Notes: generated by a model from the letters alone, not told the origin. A stretch of 38,323 bases of DNA from Clostridium sp. HBUAS56010 (GCF_007115105.1 NZ_SULJ01000005.1:210169-248491), one strand, 5' to 3'; numbered from the stretch's first letter, positions 24,077 to 33,842 are shown. Translations and numbers: made by a program.

Positions 24077-24279
24077 TCATCTATCCGGTTTTCACCGATT
24101 GCAAATTCTGTATCCCGCAAACCATCTTCGATAATCTGTAGAATCACACGCTCCGGTTCATCCTGCGATAGGCATAGGTGAGAGTATAAATCTTCTTCCT
24201 GCAAGAGGATAACGGCTGATCCTTTTGCCTGAATTCAAAAACAGAATCCGGCGAAAATAATATCTGTGGTGGAATCGAC
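24073..24279 (-). pseudogene. Small decayed ORF, upstream member of pair
   Basis: After GGAGG (24283-24279) the frame runs for 14 codons (VDSTTDIIFAGFCF) to a TGA at 24237-24235, then continues as 53 codons of convincing protein sequence (IQAKGSAVILLQEEDLYSHL, then QDEPERVILQIIEDGLRDTEFAIGENRIDE) to TGA 24073. No good start codon lies after the internal TGA. A consensus promoter upstream supports past expression. Most likely a degraded small gene; readthrough cannot be judged from sequence. Confidence 0.35.
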
Positions 24280-24351
24280 CTCCTTTTTCCTGCCATCTTT
24301 CGCAAATCAAATGAAAAATGGATTTGAATTCTTATCTTTTGTGATGTCTTT

Positions 24352-24380
24352 ATTATATACTGTTTCTTTTTATTTTGCAA
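24352..24380 (-). promoter_or_regulatory. SigA-type promoter for the decayed small gene pair
   Basis: On the minus strand TTGCAA (24380-24375) and TATAAT (24357-24352) are 17 bases apart. It would drive transcription into the decayed pair, towards the ileS leader. Confidence 0.6.
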
Positions 24381-24574
24381 GTCTTTTTTCATTTTTTATT
24401 GTTATAAATTATTAATTGTATTATTGTATGTATTTTTTTAGATAATTAATATTTTTTATACAATTAATCTATTTCTTTATTCGAGAAATACTGTCAGAAG
24501 ATAGTCAATCATTGTCAAAATTGTCTTAGCACAAAGAACTGGCAAAAAAGATCGTTATATTTTTATCAAATCCA

Positions 24575-24602
24575 TTGTGTTTTTGAAATGTTATGGTATA
24601 AT
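24575..24602 (+). promoter_or_regulatory. Promoter of pncB
   Basis: TTGTGT (24575-24580) and TATAAT (24597-24602) have a 16-base spacer. This leaves a leader of roughly 120 bases before pncB. I see no riboswitch I can name in it. The rest of 24381-24731 is AT-rich and contains no convincing gene. Confidence 0.6.
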
Positions 24603-24731
24603 CCTAAAAAAGCAATAGAACTTTTACTTACATAAGATTTAGAAATGCCGCAAATAATTTATATCACGGCTATCCACTCTGCCAACGATTTGGTATTATG
24701 TGCGAAACGAACGTGCTAAAGGAGAAAAACT

Positions 24732-26195
24732 ATGAGCCAGCGCAATTTGACGTTATTAACAGACCTTTACGAATTAACTATGATGCAGGGGTATTTCAAA
24801 GAAAAAGATGCCAATGAGACCGTAATATTTGATGCCTTTTACCGAAGCAATCCAAGCGGGAACGGATATGCAATCTGCGCAGGCTTAGAACAGGTCATTG
24901 AATATATAAATGAACTCCGGTTTGAACCGGATGATGTGAATTATCTACGGTCTACCGGGTTATTTGAAGACGATTTTTTAGAATACCTTTTAAGATTTAA
25001 ATTTTCCGGTGACATTTATGCCATACCAGAAGGCACTGTCATTTTTCCAAAGGAACCTCTTATTAAAGTAATTGCTCCGATTATAGAAGCCCAGCTTGTG
25101 GAAACGGCTCTCCTTACTATTATTAACCACCAGAGCCTGATTGCTACCAAAACTGCCCGGGTGGTCTACGCTGCTGAGGGAGACGGCGTCATGGAATTTG
25201 GTCTTCGCCGTGCCCAGGGTCCTGACGCCGGAATCTATGGTGCCAGAGCCGCCATGATCGCCGGCTGTGTGGGAACTTCCAATGTACTGGCAGGCAAGAT
25301 GTTTCAGGTTCCTATTAAAGGAACCCATGCCCATAGCTGGATTATGAGTTTTCCAGATGAACTGACTGCCTTCCGCAATTATGCAAAGCTGTATCCCACT
25401 TCCTGCATTCTGCTGGTGGATACTTACGATACCTTAAAATCCGGTGTTCCAAATGCCATAAAGGTATTTAAAGAGATGCGGGATGCGGGAATTGAATTAT
25501 CCGGTTATGGAATCCGTCTGGACAGCGGAGATCTGGCTTATCTATCTAAAAAAGCAAAAAAGATGCTGACAGAAGCAGGTTTTCCAGATGCTATCATATC
25601 CGCTTCCAATGATCTTGATGAGACACTCATCAACAGCTTAAAGATACAGGGGGCAACCATTAACTCCTGGGGTGTTGGAACCAATTTAATCACCTCAAAA
25701 GACTGTCCTTCCTTTGGAGGCGTCTATAAACTGGCGGCTGTTCTGGACCGGAAAACTGGAGAATTCACTCCCAAGATCAAGCTTTCTGAAAATGCAGAGA
25801 AGATTACAAATCCCGGCAATAAAGAACTCAAACGAATCTACAGCCGGGAAACAGGAAAAATCATTGCTGATCTGATCTGCCTTCATGGAGAGATCATAGA
25901 AGAAAGCAATTCCCTTCTCCTTTTTGACCCCATTGAAACATGGAAGAAGACTTACCTTGCACCTGATACTTATTGCGTACGGGACCTGATGATTCCGGTA
26001 TTTAAAAATGGAGAATGTATCTATCATTCCCCATCGGTTATGGATATTCAGAAATATTGCAAAAAAGAGCTTGATACCCTGTGGGATGAATCCAGAAGAC
26101 TTGTGAACCCCCATGAAGTCCATGTGGACCTGTCAAAAAAACTCTGGGAGATGAAAAACCAGCTTCTGGACAGCTACCACTTTACAACGGTCTGA
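24732..26195 (+). CDS. pncB: Nicotinate phosphoribosyltransferase
   Basis: 487 residues. It makes nicotinate mononucleotide from nicotinate, PRPP and ATP, in NAD salvage. The start MSQRNLTLLTDLYELTMMQGYF is characteristic of the family. Active-site segments include EFGLRRAQGPDAG, GTHAHSWIMSF with the catalytic His, YGIRLDSGDLAYLSKK and SWGVGTNL. The ATG follows AAAGGAG. It is convergent with the ROK kinase, with only three bases between stop codons. Confidence 0.97.
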   Translation: MSQRNLTLLTDLYELTMMQGYFKEKDANETVIFDAFYRSNPSGNGYAICAGLEQVIEYINELRFEPDDVNYLRSTGLFEDDFLEYLLRFKFSGDIYAIPEGTVIFPKEPLIKVIAPIIEAQLVETALLTIINHQSLIATKTARVVYAAEGDGVMEFGLRRAQGPDAGIYGARAAMIAGCVGTSNVLAGKMFQVPIKGTHAHSWIMSFPDELTAFRNYAKLYPTSCILLVDTYDTLKSGVPNAIKVFKEMRDAGIELSGYGIRLDSGDLAYLSKKAKKMLTEAGFPDAIISASNDLDETLINSLKIQGATINSWGVGTNLITSKDCPSFGGVYKLAAVLDRKTGEFTPKIKLSENAEKITNPGNKELKRIYSRETGKIIADLICLHGEIIEESNSLLLFDPIETWKKTYLAPDTYCVRDLMIPVFKNGECIYHSPSVMDIQKYCKKELDTLWDESRRLVNPHEVHVDLSKKLWEMKNQLLDSYHFTTV

Positions 26196-26198
26196 TCT

Positions 26199-27110
26199 TT
26201 AATGGTTATTTAAGTAATGGTAAAGCGCCCCGCGAAGGTTGGAATCGTTATAATACCGGCAGGCAGTGATCTCAGGTTTCTTTACTGCCTGCCCGATATT
26301 ATTGCATGGATTGATGGAAAAAATATGATCCAGTTCTTTTCTGATTCCTTCAATCAGCAGGGGCTGCTGGCTGATTCCTCCGCCTACTGCGATAACTTCC
26401 AGATCCAGAATCGTCTGGAAATTATAGATACTTCCTGCCAGTCGTTTGGTGTAGCTCTCAAATATCCCATATGCCTTCTCATCTTTTTTACGGATTTTCT
26501 CAAACATCTGGAATCCATCGGTAGGTTCTTTCCTATTGCCCGTTTCTTCATCATAGATTCTGCCAAGAGACAGGGCAGAGCAGGAAACAGCCATATAGTT
26601 GGACGGATCTTCCGGTTTTTCTCCATCCAGCATGTAAAAGCTGATCTCTCCCGCCGTACTGTTATACCCCCGGTACAGCTTTCCATTTAAAATCAATCCC
26701 ATTCCCACTCCGGTTCCAAGAACGATTGCCGCACCGTTTTCCACATCTTTTAAACTTCCTCCCCATTGTTCTGCCATTGCTGCACACTTCCCGTCATTAT
26801 CCACAGAAGAAGGCAGGTTATACCGGGTTTTCACTTCATCACAGAGATTAATTCCTATGAGATAAAGAAGTCCTCCGGCTGTATGCAGATAGCCCGTTTT
26901 TGCATCAACCCGTCCTGGTGTGCTGAAAGCAATTCCTTCGATCCCCTGTTTCCTTGGCAGTACAATGGAATCCAACAGTTTAAAGTAATCTTCTGCCGTC
27001 TTTTTCCCATCCGGTGTGACTTCTTTTCCCTTTTCCAATATATCCCCGGATTCATTCATGACTGCATATTTAATATAAGTTCCCCCATTATCAACCACCA
27101 GATACTTCAT
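26199..27110 (-). CDS. ROK-family sugar kinase
   Basis: 303 residues from ATG 27110 behind AAGGAGG. ROK features are DNGGTYIKYAV at residues 7-17, an ATP-site loop VLGTGVGMGLIL and the C-terminal GGGISQQP. Unlike the fructokinase at 470-1351, it lacks the Cys-rich zinc cluster. The sequence resembles the BglK/beta-glucoside-kinase branch. Substrate unknown. Single gene on the minus strand. Confidence 0.9.
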   Translation of the reverse strand: MKYLVVDNGGTYIKYAVMNESGDILEKGKEVTPDGKKTAEDYFKLLDSIVLPRKQGIEGIAFSTPGRVDAKTGYLHTAGGLLYLIGINLCDEVKTRYNLPSSVDNDGKCAAMAEQWGGSLKDVENGAAIVLGTGVGMGLILNGKLYRGYNSTAGEISFYMLDGEKPEDPSNYMAVSCSALSLGRIYDEETGNRKEPTDGFQMFEKIRKKDEKAYGIFESYTKRLAGSIYNFQTILDLEVIAVGGGISQQPLLIEGIRKELDHIFSINPCNNIGQAVKKPEITACRYYNDSNLRGALYHYLNNH

Positions 27111-27194
27111 CTTTCTCCTCCTTGCTGCTTCCCCATTTAAGTCCTATCTTATTATTTTAAACCCAAAAACGCAATAGCTTTCAGACTGATTTTT

Positions 27195-27246
27195 TACAAA
27201 TTAAAAACTGCTGTTCACACAAGATTCCTATGCAGACAGCAGTTTT
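27195..27246 (-). terminator. Terminator after cbiK
   Basis: AAAACTGCTGT (27204-27214) pairs with ACAGCAGTTTT (27236-27246) with T-tracts on both sides. It follows the cbiK stop by 24 bases. Confidence 0.8.
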
Positions 27247-27269
27247 GATTTTATAAGGATTTTCTATAT

Positions 27270-28061
27270 TTATTGCATTGCAGCCGTTACGTGGTTTAAA
27301 AACATCTCCTGTACCCCTTTGTAGGAGCCCATGCCTTTTAACATACATTCTACCTCATAGCCCTCCGATACAAATGCAGTCTTCCAGGAATCTTCTTCAT
27401 CCCCTGCCATATCATTGTTGGCATGATCTCCTGCCACAATCATCAGAGGAAGCAACACAACTCTCTTGTAATCTTCTTTCTTCACCTCAGCAATCACATC
27501 TTCAAGAGTGGGGGTTGCTTCTACGGTTCCGATATAATAATTAAAATGACCTGACTTTCTTAGCTGAACATTCAGGCGTTCATAGACTTCATTGGCATGG
27601 TGTTCCGTACCATGACCCATACATACAAATGCTGTCTGATCTTTCTGAAAAGATTCCGTCTCGTATAGAAGAATCTGAATAAGACTGTCATAATCTTTTT
27701 CTTCCCCTAACAGAGGCTTTCCGTACTTTACAGAGGCAAACCTGTCCTCATAAGGTGCTGCTGCCGCCATCATCTTATCATACTCACAGCCATTCATGAC
27801 ATGGGTCGGCTGAATCACAACACGGTCAAATCCATCTTTCACCAGGCGGTTCATTGCTTCTTCCATATTATCTATGGAAACTTCATCCCTGCGCTTTATC
27901 TTATCAATTACCATCTGACTGGTAAATGCTCTTCTTATCTCATAATCCGGATAGGAATCTGCTATGTAACGTTCCACCGCACCGATGTTCTCTTCCAGAG
28001 ATTGTCTGTAACTGGTTCCAAAACTGACTACAAGTATTGCCTTTTTTTCTAACATGTCCAC
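27270..28061 (-). CDS. cbiK: Anaerobic cobalt chelatase CbiK family
   Basis: 263 residues from GTG 28061, six bases after AAGGAG. CbiK inserts cobalt into sirohydrochlorin in the anaerobic B12 pathway. The pattern AILVVSFGTSYRQSLEENIGAVE at the start, FDRVVIQPTHVMNGCEYDKM with His in the centre, VCMGHGTEHHANEVYERL and VLLPLMIVAGDHANNDMAG are the family signatures; the His residues bind the metal. No other corrin genes are visible, so it may instead supply heme-like or F430-type metabolism. It follows the siderophore operon after a strong terminator. Confidence 0.93.
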   Translation of the reverse strand: MDMLEKKAILVVSFGTSYRQSLEENIGAVERYIADSYPDYEIRRAFTSQMVIDKIKRRDEVSIDNMEEAMNRLVKDGFDRVVIQPTHVMNGCEYDKMMAAAAPYEDRFASVKYGKPLLGEEKDYDSLIQILLYETESFQKDQTAFVCMGHGTEHHANEVYERLNVQLRKSGHFNYYIGTVEATPTLEDVIAEVKKEDYKRVVLLPLMIVAGDHANNDMAGDEEDSWKTAFVSEGYEVECMLKGMGSYKGVQEMFLNHVTAAMQ

Positions 28062-28139
28062 TTTTTTCTCCTTTTATCTCCGTTGGTTCCTGGTTATAAT
28101 ATAGTATTTTTTCTCAAAAAGCAACCTGTATTTCCAAAG

Positions 28140-28190
28140 AGTTCCCTTTTTACAGAAAAAGAGACCTGACTTTCTCAGATCTCTTTCTCT
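28140..28190 (-). terminator. Terminator of the siderophore/ABC operon
   Basis: AGAAAAAGAGA (28154-28164) pairs with TCTCTTTCTCT (28180-28190) with a TGA/TCA inner pair and one mismatch. The minus-strand tail is TTTTTCTG. It closes the operon before cbiK. Confidence 0.7.
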
Positions 28191-28211
28191 TTTAACACTA
28201 TAAGAATAGAA

Positions 28212-29936
28212 TCATGACTCCTGTGCATCATGAAGCCTGGCATAAATCCCAGCCTTTTTAATCAGTTCTTCATGTGTACCGACTTCTGCAATCCCCGTTC
28301 CTTCCAGAACTACGATCTGGTCCGCATGACGGATGGTGGACAGCCTGTGGGCAATGACCAGAGTAGTGCGCTCCTTTGAGACTTCATCAAGTGCCGCCTG
28401 AATCTCCTGTTCTGTTTTCGTATCCAGTGCTGAGGTTGCCTCATCTAAAATAAGAATAGGCGAATTTCTTAGAATCGCTCTGGCAATGGACAGTCTTTGT
28501 TTCTGTCCGCCGGAAAGGCGGATTCCACGCTCTCCAATTACCGTGTCATATCCACGCTCCATAGTCTCAATAAAGCTGTGGGCATTGGCTGCTTTGGCAG
28601 CGGCAATCACTTCTTCCCTGGTGGCTTCTCGCCAGCCATATAAGATGTTTTCATATACCGTTCCATTAAATAAGAAGGTATCCTGCAATACCATGGAGAT
28701 ATTATCCCGCAGACTGGTCAGTGTTACATCCCGAATGTCTGTCCCGTCAACCAGCACTGCCCCCTTCTGGGGATCATAAAACCGGTTCACCAGGTTTGCA
28801 ATGGTACTTTTTCCGACTCCCGTTGAGCCTACAAGGGCAACCGTCTGACCTGCCTGTATGGTGAGGTTCACATTCTGCAAAACAGGAATCTCATCATTGT
28901 AGGAAAAGGAAAGGTCTTTTAACACAATCTCTCCCTTTACTTTTGGGAGCACCATTGCCTGTTCCTTTTCTTTCACATCAGCAACTTCATCAATCACTTC
29001 AAAGACCCGCTGACAGCCTGCCGCCGCTTCTCCTGCTTTCTCCACAAGACCGGAAAAACTTTTTACCGGGCCGTAAAACATGGATAAATACATGACAAAT
29101 CCCACAATATCAGCAATGGAAACGGTACCGGTACCGACCAGATGCCCTCCGTACGCCACCACAATCACCGTACCAAGGGCTGTGATAAATGCCAGAAGCG
29201 GATAAGTTGTCTCAAAAAAGAAGCTGGCACGAAGATAAGCCAGACTATGTTTCAGGGATAAAGCGGTTACTTTTTTCTCTTCCTGCATCTGCTGGTTAAA
29301 TATCTGGATCTCCTTGATTCCGGATAAGTTATCCTGTACTGTTCCTGCCAGTTCTCCCCGGACTCTTGAGTTTTCTTTCCAGACAGGGGAAACATGATAG
29401 CTCTGCCAGATAGTGATTCCAACCAGAAAAGGAACCGTTATCAGACTCATAAGGGCAAGACGCCAGTTAATAGAAAAAAGCAAAGCCCCCACTCCTAAAA
29501 ACGTCAGAATATTGCTGATAAAATCAGGCAGCACATGGGCAATCAGAATCTCCGCATCCAGCGCATCTGCTACCACCCGTCCGGTCAAATCCCCGGTACG
29601 GCTTTTGTGAAAATATTTTAAGCTCATATGCTGGAGCTTTCTATAAAATCTGGTCCGCAGATCTGCCACATAATGGAGTGCTGCATAATGATTTAAATAA
29701 CCGGAAGCAGAACTGCCTGCTGCCTGGAGAGCGGTTGCCCCCAGTAAAAATAAACCGATACGAAGTGCTTCCTTTCCAAAATCGCCGGTCCCCTCTGTAG
29801 CAAGACTGGTCAGCTCCCGCAATGCCCATGGCATATAAAAACCTGCAACGGTTGATAAAACAAGAGAAAATAATCCGGCAGACAGGTAAATCCAGTATTT
29901 TCTTGCTTCTTTAAATATCCGAAGGGAGGTCTGCAT
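28212..29936 (-). CDS. ABC exporter-type transporter (permease-ATPase fusion)
   Basis: 574 residues. An N-terminal six-helix transmembrane domain (residues 15-300, ABC exporter type 1 with FHKSRTGDLTGRV) is fused to an ATPase with Walker A GSTGVGKST, Q-loop VLQDTFLFNGTV, signature RLSGGQKQR and Walker B ILILDEATSALD. Such proteins work as dimers and export lipids, drugs or peptides. It starts three bases after the FecE-like ATPase stop and shares its operon. A role in releasing a siderophore or processing its cargo is possible but unproven. Confidence 0.95.
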   Translation of the reverse strand: MQTSLRIFKEARKYWIYLSAGLFSLVLSTVAGFYMPWALRELTSLATEGTGDFGKEALRIGLFLLGATALQAAGSSASGYLNHYAALHYVADLRTRFYRKLQHMSLKYFHKSRTGDLTGRVVADALDAEILIAHVLPDFISNILTFLGVGALLFSINWRLALMSLITVPFLVGITIWQSYHVSPVWKENSRVRGELAGTVQDNLSGIKEIQIFNQQMQEEKKVTALSLKHSLAYLRASFFFETTYPLLAFITALGTVIVVAYGGHLVGTGTVSIADIVGFVMYLSMFYGPVKSFSGLVEKAGEAAAGCQRVFEVIDEVADVKEKEQAMVLPKVKGEIVLKDLSFSYNDEIPVLQNVNLTIQAGQTVALVGSTGVGKSTIANLVNRFYDPQKGAVLVDGTDIRDVTLTSLRDNISMVLQDTFLFNGTVYENILYGWREATREEVIAAAKAANAHSFIETMERGYDTVIGERGIRLSGGQKQRLSIARAILRNSPILILDEATSALDTKTEQEIQAALDEVSKERTTLVIAHRLSTIRHADQIVVLEGTGIAEVGTHEELIKKAGIYARLHDAQES

Positions 29937-29939
29937 TTC

Positions 29940-30752
29940 TTACACCTCCTTTTTTTCTTCAGAATCCGGTATAAAAAGATCATACGTTAAGCAAACCGGC
30001 CTGTTTGTCTTTGGTTCATGAACAATCTGGGCATCAATGGAAAATGCTTCCTTTAAAACTTCCGGCACCATCACTTGGTCCGGGCTGCCATGTTTAATCA
30101 CTTTTCCTCCCCGTATGGCAATCATATAATCAGAAAACCGTGCGGCAAGATTTAAATCGTGAAGTACCATTGCAATGGTGCAGCCCTGTCTGTGGTTTAA
30201 ATCATACAGAAGTTCCAGCACCTCTAACTGATGGGCAAGATCTAAATAGGTGGTCGGCTCATCGAGAAGAATTAAGTCTGTCTGCTGTGCCAGAGCCATG
30301 GAGATCCACACCCTTTGTCTCTGTCCCCCGGAAAGGGTATCAACCTCCCGGTGCTCAAACTCAGTCAGTTTTGTCACGGAAAGCGCCCACCGGATAATCT
30401 CTTTGTCTTCTGAAGTCAGTTTCCCGAATCCTCTCTGATGGGGGAATCTTCCATAAGCTACCAGTTCGCTTACGGTCAAACCGCTGGGTGCTGATGGGGT
30501 CTGTGGCAAAATTGCCATCTTTTTGGCTATTTCTTTTGTAGAAAGCGTTCTGATATCATCTCCATTTAAATAAACCAGTCCGTTTTTAGGTTTTAATATG
30601 CGGCCCACTGCCTTTAAAACTGTAGATTTCCCGCAGCCGTTTGGACCAATAATGGAGGTTATCTTTCCGTGAGGAATGTTTATATCGAGTGCTTTTACAA
30701 TTAACGCTTCTTCATAAGCGATATCTAACTTCTCAGTTGTAATACTGTTCAT
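29940..30752 (-). CDS. Iron-siderophore ABC transporter ATP-binding protein
   Basis: 270 residues, FecE/FhuC/BtuD class. Walker A is GPNGCGKST, signature LSGGQRQR, Walker B LILLDEPTTYLDLAHQ, His-switch VLHDLNLA. It powers uptake through the two FecCD-type permeases encoded upstream. The ATG follows AAGGAAGGAG. The gap to the upstream permease is 33 bases. Confidence 0.95.
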   Translation of the reverse strand: MNSITTEKLDIAYEEALIVKALDINIPHGKITSIIGPNGCGKSTVLKAVGRILKPKNGLVYLNGDDIRTLSTKEIAKKMAILPQTPSAPSGLTVSELVAYGRFPHQRGFGKLTSEDKEIIRWALSVTKLTEFEHREVDTLSGGQRQRVWISMALAQQTDLILLDEPTTYLDLAHQLEVLELLYDLNHRQGCTIAMVLHDLNLAARFSDYMIAIRGGKVIKHGSPDQVMVPEVLKEAFSIDAQIVHEPKTNRPVCLTYDLFIPDSEEKKEV

Positions 30753-30785
30753 TGTTTCTCCTTCCTTTGTCTCATTACCAGAACT

Positions 30786-31802
30786 TTATCCGTTGGATTT
30801 TGCTAAAAGATATAAGAAATATGGGGTACTGAGAACGGTAATAACGATTCCGGTCGGAACATCCGTACCGAGACTGATGGTTCGGGTAATGGTATCGGCA
30901 AGCAGTACAATAATGGCTCCTGAAAAACAGGAGGCAGGAATTAAAAGCTTATGATTGGGACCCACCAGTTTTCTAGCCATATGAGGGGAAATCATTCCTA
31001 CAAAGAAGAAATTTCCGCCAAGAGAAACACTGCCGGAGGATAGTGCAACCGCTGCTAAGGAAAGTCCCAGGAATTCCGGCTTTACCGCAACCCCAAGCCC
31101 TGTGGCTGTTTCATTTCCAAGGTGCAGGGTGTTGAGCATACGGGATTTGTAAATCACATAAAAAAGGAGCAGCAGAGTCCAGGGTGCCAAAATGGCAAGA
31201 TACTTCCAGTCATCTCCCCACAGACTTCCGGCACTCCAGCGCTGCATAAAGTCCATCTGACTCTGACTTAGCTTCAAGGTCAGAAGCGTGGTAAATGCAC
31301 CATATCCGCTGGAGAGGGCAACTCCTGTAAGAATCAGTCCGGTAGGGGAAATGTCCTTTCCTCTCCGGTAGGAAAGTAAAAAAATCAGTCCTGCTGCCGT
31401 CAGCCCTCCCACAAAGGCAAGCAAAGGCAGTGCAAAAACGGAAAAAATCCCTTTTGCGGAGAACATTAACACGAATATTAAAACAAACAATCCGGAACCA
31501 GAGCTGATGCCAAGGGTTCCGGGACTTGCCATATCATTTCTGAGAAGGCTCTGCATCATGCATCCCGATGCTCCCATTCCAAATCCCACTAAAACAGCAA
31601 GAATGATCCTGGGCAGACGAAAATCGAAAATAATAAGATTCTGTTTTTCCGTTCCTTTTCCCAGTAATACCTGAAATACCTCAAAAACGGATAGCCCCAT
31701 CTTTCCCGAATTGATGCTGATCACAGCAATTATAACAATTAAAACGAGCATCACAAGGAGAGTCATCATGCCCCGCTCCATGGAAAAGCGCTGTTTTTTC
31801 AT
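30786..31802 (-). CDS. FecCD-family siderophore permease
   Basis: 338 residues with about nine hydrophobic helices. Family signatures include RLPRIILAVLVGFGMGASGCMMQSLLRNDMASPGTLGISSG and, at the end, FFFVGMISPHMARKLVGPNHK and TISLGTDVPTGIVITVLSTPYFLYLL. It pairs with the permease upstream, whose stop overlaps its start by four bases. Confidence 0.95.
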   Translation of the reverse strand: MKKQRFSMERGMMTLLVMLVLIVIIAVISINSGKMGLSVFEVFQVLLGKGTEKQNLIIFDFRLPRIILAVLVGFGMGASGCMMQSLLRNDMASPGTLGISSGSGLFVLIFVLMFSAKGIFSVFALPLLAFVGGLTAAGLIFLLSYRRGKDISPTGLILTGVALSSGYGAFTTLLTLKLSQSQMDFMQRWSAGSLWGDDWKYLAILAPWTLLLLFYVIYKSRMLNTLHLGNETATGLGVAVKPEFLGLSLAAVALSSGSVSLGGNFFFVGMISPHMARKLVGPNHKLLIPASCFSGAIIVLLADTITRTISLGTDVPTGIVITVLSTPYFLYLLAKSNG

Positions 31803-32821
31803 TCAAATTCCCTCCTTTGTTTTCTTGCAAGATAAAGGAAGTAAGGAACTCCGATCACAGCAAAGATAACGCTGATGGGCGTTTCATAGGGTTTATTAAT
31901 CAGCCTTCCTGCAAGATCAGCAAATACGGTTAAAAGGGCACCGTACAGTGCGCAGGCTGGAATAATATAGCGGTAATCCACGCCGATTAAATACCGCACA
32001 ATATGAGGGGTAATCAGTCCTACAAATCCTACTGGTCCTACAACAATAACCGACAGTCCCGTAAGAACCAGCACCACCAGGGTGGAGATCCCTTTGATCA
32101 CACCGGTTTTCATTCCAAGTCCAGTAGCAACCTCTTCTCCCAGACTCATAACGGTTACAGATGGAGAAAGTGCTACTGCAACAAATACTGCTCCTAAAAA
32201 GAATGGAGCTACAATTGCAAGTTCTTCCCACTTTACTCCGGCGGTACCTCCTGCAGTCCAGTATGCCAGTGCCTGTCCAAGATGAAACCGAATGGAAATG
32301 TACTGACTGAATGCACCAAATAACATGGAGATGGAAATACCTGCAAGCACCAGCCGCTGGGGTGTCATTCCTCGTTTCCCCAAAGATGCGATGAAATAAG
32401 TCATAAACGTGGTCACAGCGGCTCCCATACAGGCAAAAAACATGGTCTGCCCGTAGGTCCGTCCAGGGAAAAATGCCATGGCAAGTGCGATTGCAAACGT
32501 AGCACCGCTGCTGATTCCCATTAAACCGGAATCAGCAAGAGGATTCCTGGTTGTTCCCTGCATCAGGGCACCGCATACTGCCAGACTGCATCCAACAATC
32601 ATATCCGCTACGGTCCTTGGAAAACGAAGGGTTTTAATAATCTGGTGTTCCGTCAGAGATGGATCAAAGCGAAAGATCGCTCCCCAGGCAGTTGACAAAC
32701 GCATATCGGCTGCACCAAAGGAGATCGACGCTGCCGACAGCAAAATCAAAAGTCCCACTCCCACAGCCATATACAGCGTAAAGCGTGCCCCGCCTTTTCG
32801 CTTATTGGGGAAATTCTGCAT
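31799..32821 (-). CDS. FecCD-family siderophore permease
   Basis: 340 residues from ATG 32821 behind AAAGGAAT; an earlier start in the same frame lacks a site. Signatures: RFPRTVADMIVGCSLAVCGALMQGTTRNPLADSGLMGISSG and GPVGFVGLITPHIVRYLIGVDYR. The second of two permease subunits, presumably forming the heterodimeric channel with the next gene. Confidence 0.95.
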   Translation of the reverse strand: MQNFPNKRKGGARFTLYMAVGVGLLILLSAASISFGAADMRLSTAWGAIFRFDPSLTEHQIIKTLRFPRTVADMIVGCSLAVCGALMQGTTRNPLADSGLMGISSGATFAIALAMAFFPGRTYGQTMFFACMGAAVTTFMTYFIASLGKRGMTPQRLVLAGISISMLFGAFSQYISIRFHLGQALAYWTAGGTAGVKWEELAIVAPFFLGAVFVAVALSPSVTVMSLGEEVATGLGMKTGVIKGISTLVVLVLTGLSVIVVGPVGFVGLITPHIVRYLIGVDYRYIIPACALYGALLTVFADLAGRLINKPYETPISVIFAVIGVPYFLYLARKQRREFE

Positions 32822-32840
32822 AATCTTATTCCTTTCCAGT

Positions 32841-33842
32841 CTATTTTCCTGTGGAGTTGAGTGCATCAACAATATAATCCAGTTGTGCCGTCAGACTAAG
32901 AACATCGGAATAGTAAAACAATCCAATCATCTTCCCAGGTATGGTAACTACCTGTTTTGACTGTACTGCAGGAATGCTGTTCCATATGGTACTTGTTTCA
33001 TATTCGGAAGGTACATCTTCCTCTGAATCAGAGTGACGGAACCAGATCATATAATCTCCGAAATATTCTGCTGCCACCTCATAGCTTAGACCTCCCCGTC
33101 CGTCACCGCCGTCCTTCATGAGCTGTTCCATCTTTTCCGGTTTTTTCATCCCCAGATATTTGTACAAGATGGTGCCTCCCCGTGATTCTGTTTCATAATA
33201 GACACCGTAAGAACCAGAACCCCAGTCCTCTGTAATGCTGAAAGATTTGTCTTTAAAACGATCTCCTTCCAACTTCTCTTTGCTGGCTGCAAGTTTAGTT
33301 TCAAATGTCTCCACCACTGCTTCTGCCTCTTTTTTTCGTCCTGTAGATTCTCCTAAAAACAGAACCCGTTCCAGAGAGCTTAAATCATTTTCCGGCGCTA
33401 TAATAACAGGTGCTACTCCTTTAAACTTGTCATAATCATCTGGTTGGTAGGAAATGATAAGGTCTGGTTCCAGGGTCATAACCTCTTCCGGTTCCCAGTT
33501 TTTAATTTCCACAGAAGACTTCATCTCCTTATAAAAAGGCATTGTCTCATGACTCCAGCCAGAATAACCAACTACGTTTAAATCAAGGGCAAGGGCATCT
33601 CCAATATACCAGTTGACCACCACTCTCTGAGGATCTGCCGGGACCTCCACATCTCCCATTATCGTATGTACTGTGCGGGTTGTGCTCTTTTCCTCCGCCA
33701 TAGTCTCTTCTTTTTTCTGGGTTTGAGCCTCAGACTGGGTCTGCTCTTTTGAACTGCTCTTTGTGTTTTGACATCCGGCAGCCGCAAATACCACTGCCAT
33801 TCCTGCTATGCCTAAAAGAAGCCTTTTGCTGTATTTTCTCAT
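32841..33842 (-). CDS. Iron-siderophore substrate-binding lipoprotein
   Basis: 333 residues. Signal peptide with lipobox AAAGC, Cys at about residue 24, followed by a Ser/Gln/Glu linker. The mature part is a periplasmic-binding-protein fold of the FhuD/FeuA/BtuF class: DPQRVVVNWYIGDALALDLNVVGY near 70, LEPDLIISYQPDDYDKF, FLGESTGRKKEAEAVVETF and GKMIGLFYYSDVLS near the end. It captures ferric siderophore outside the membrane. First gene of the operon, divergent from the AraC regulator. Confidence 0.93.
   Translation of the reverse strand: MRKYSKRLLLGIAGMAVVFAAAGCQNTKSSSKEQTQSEAQTQKKEETMAEEKSTTRTVHTIMGDVEVPADPQRVVVNWYIGDALALDLNVVGYSGWSHETMPFYKEMKSSVEIKNWEPEEVMTLEPDLIISYQPDDYDKFKGVAPVIIAPENDLSSLERVLFLGESTGRKKEAEAVVETFETKLAASKEKLEGDRFKDKSFSITEDWGSGSYGVYYETESRGGTILYKYLGMKKPEKMEQLMKDGGDGRGGLSYEVAAEYFGDYMIWFRHSDSEEDVPSEYETSTIWNSIPAVQSKQVVTIPGKMIGLFYYSDVLSLTAQLDYIVDALNSTGK

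Noticed and set aside
24144-24392. An 82-residue minus-strand open frame upstream of ileS
   Set aside because: No start signal at its beginning, composition is Lys/Arg/Ser-rich and random-looking, and a different frame over the same bases is more protein-like.
28212-33842. Possible cobalamin transporter because cbiK is nearby
   Set aside because: The binding protein resembles siderophore-type proteins, there is no cobalamin riboswitch, and a strong terminator separates cbiK from this operon.
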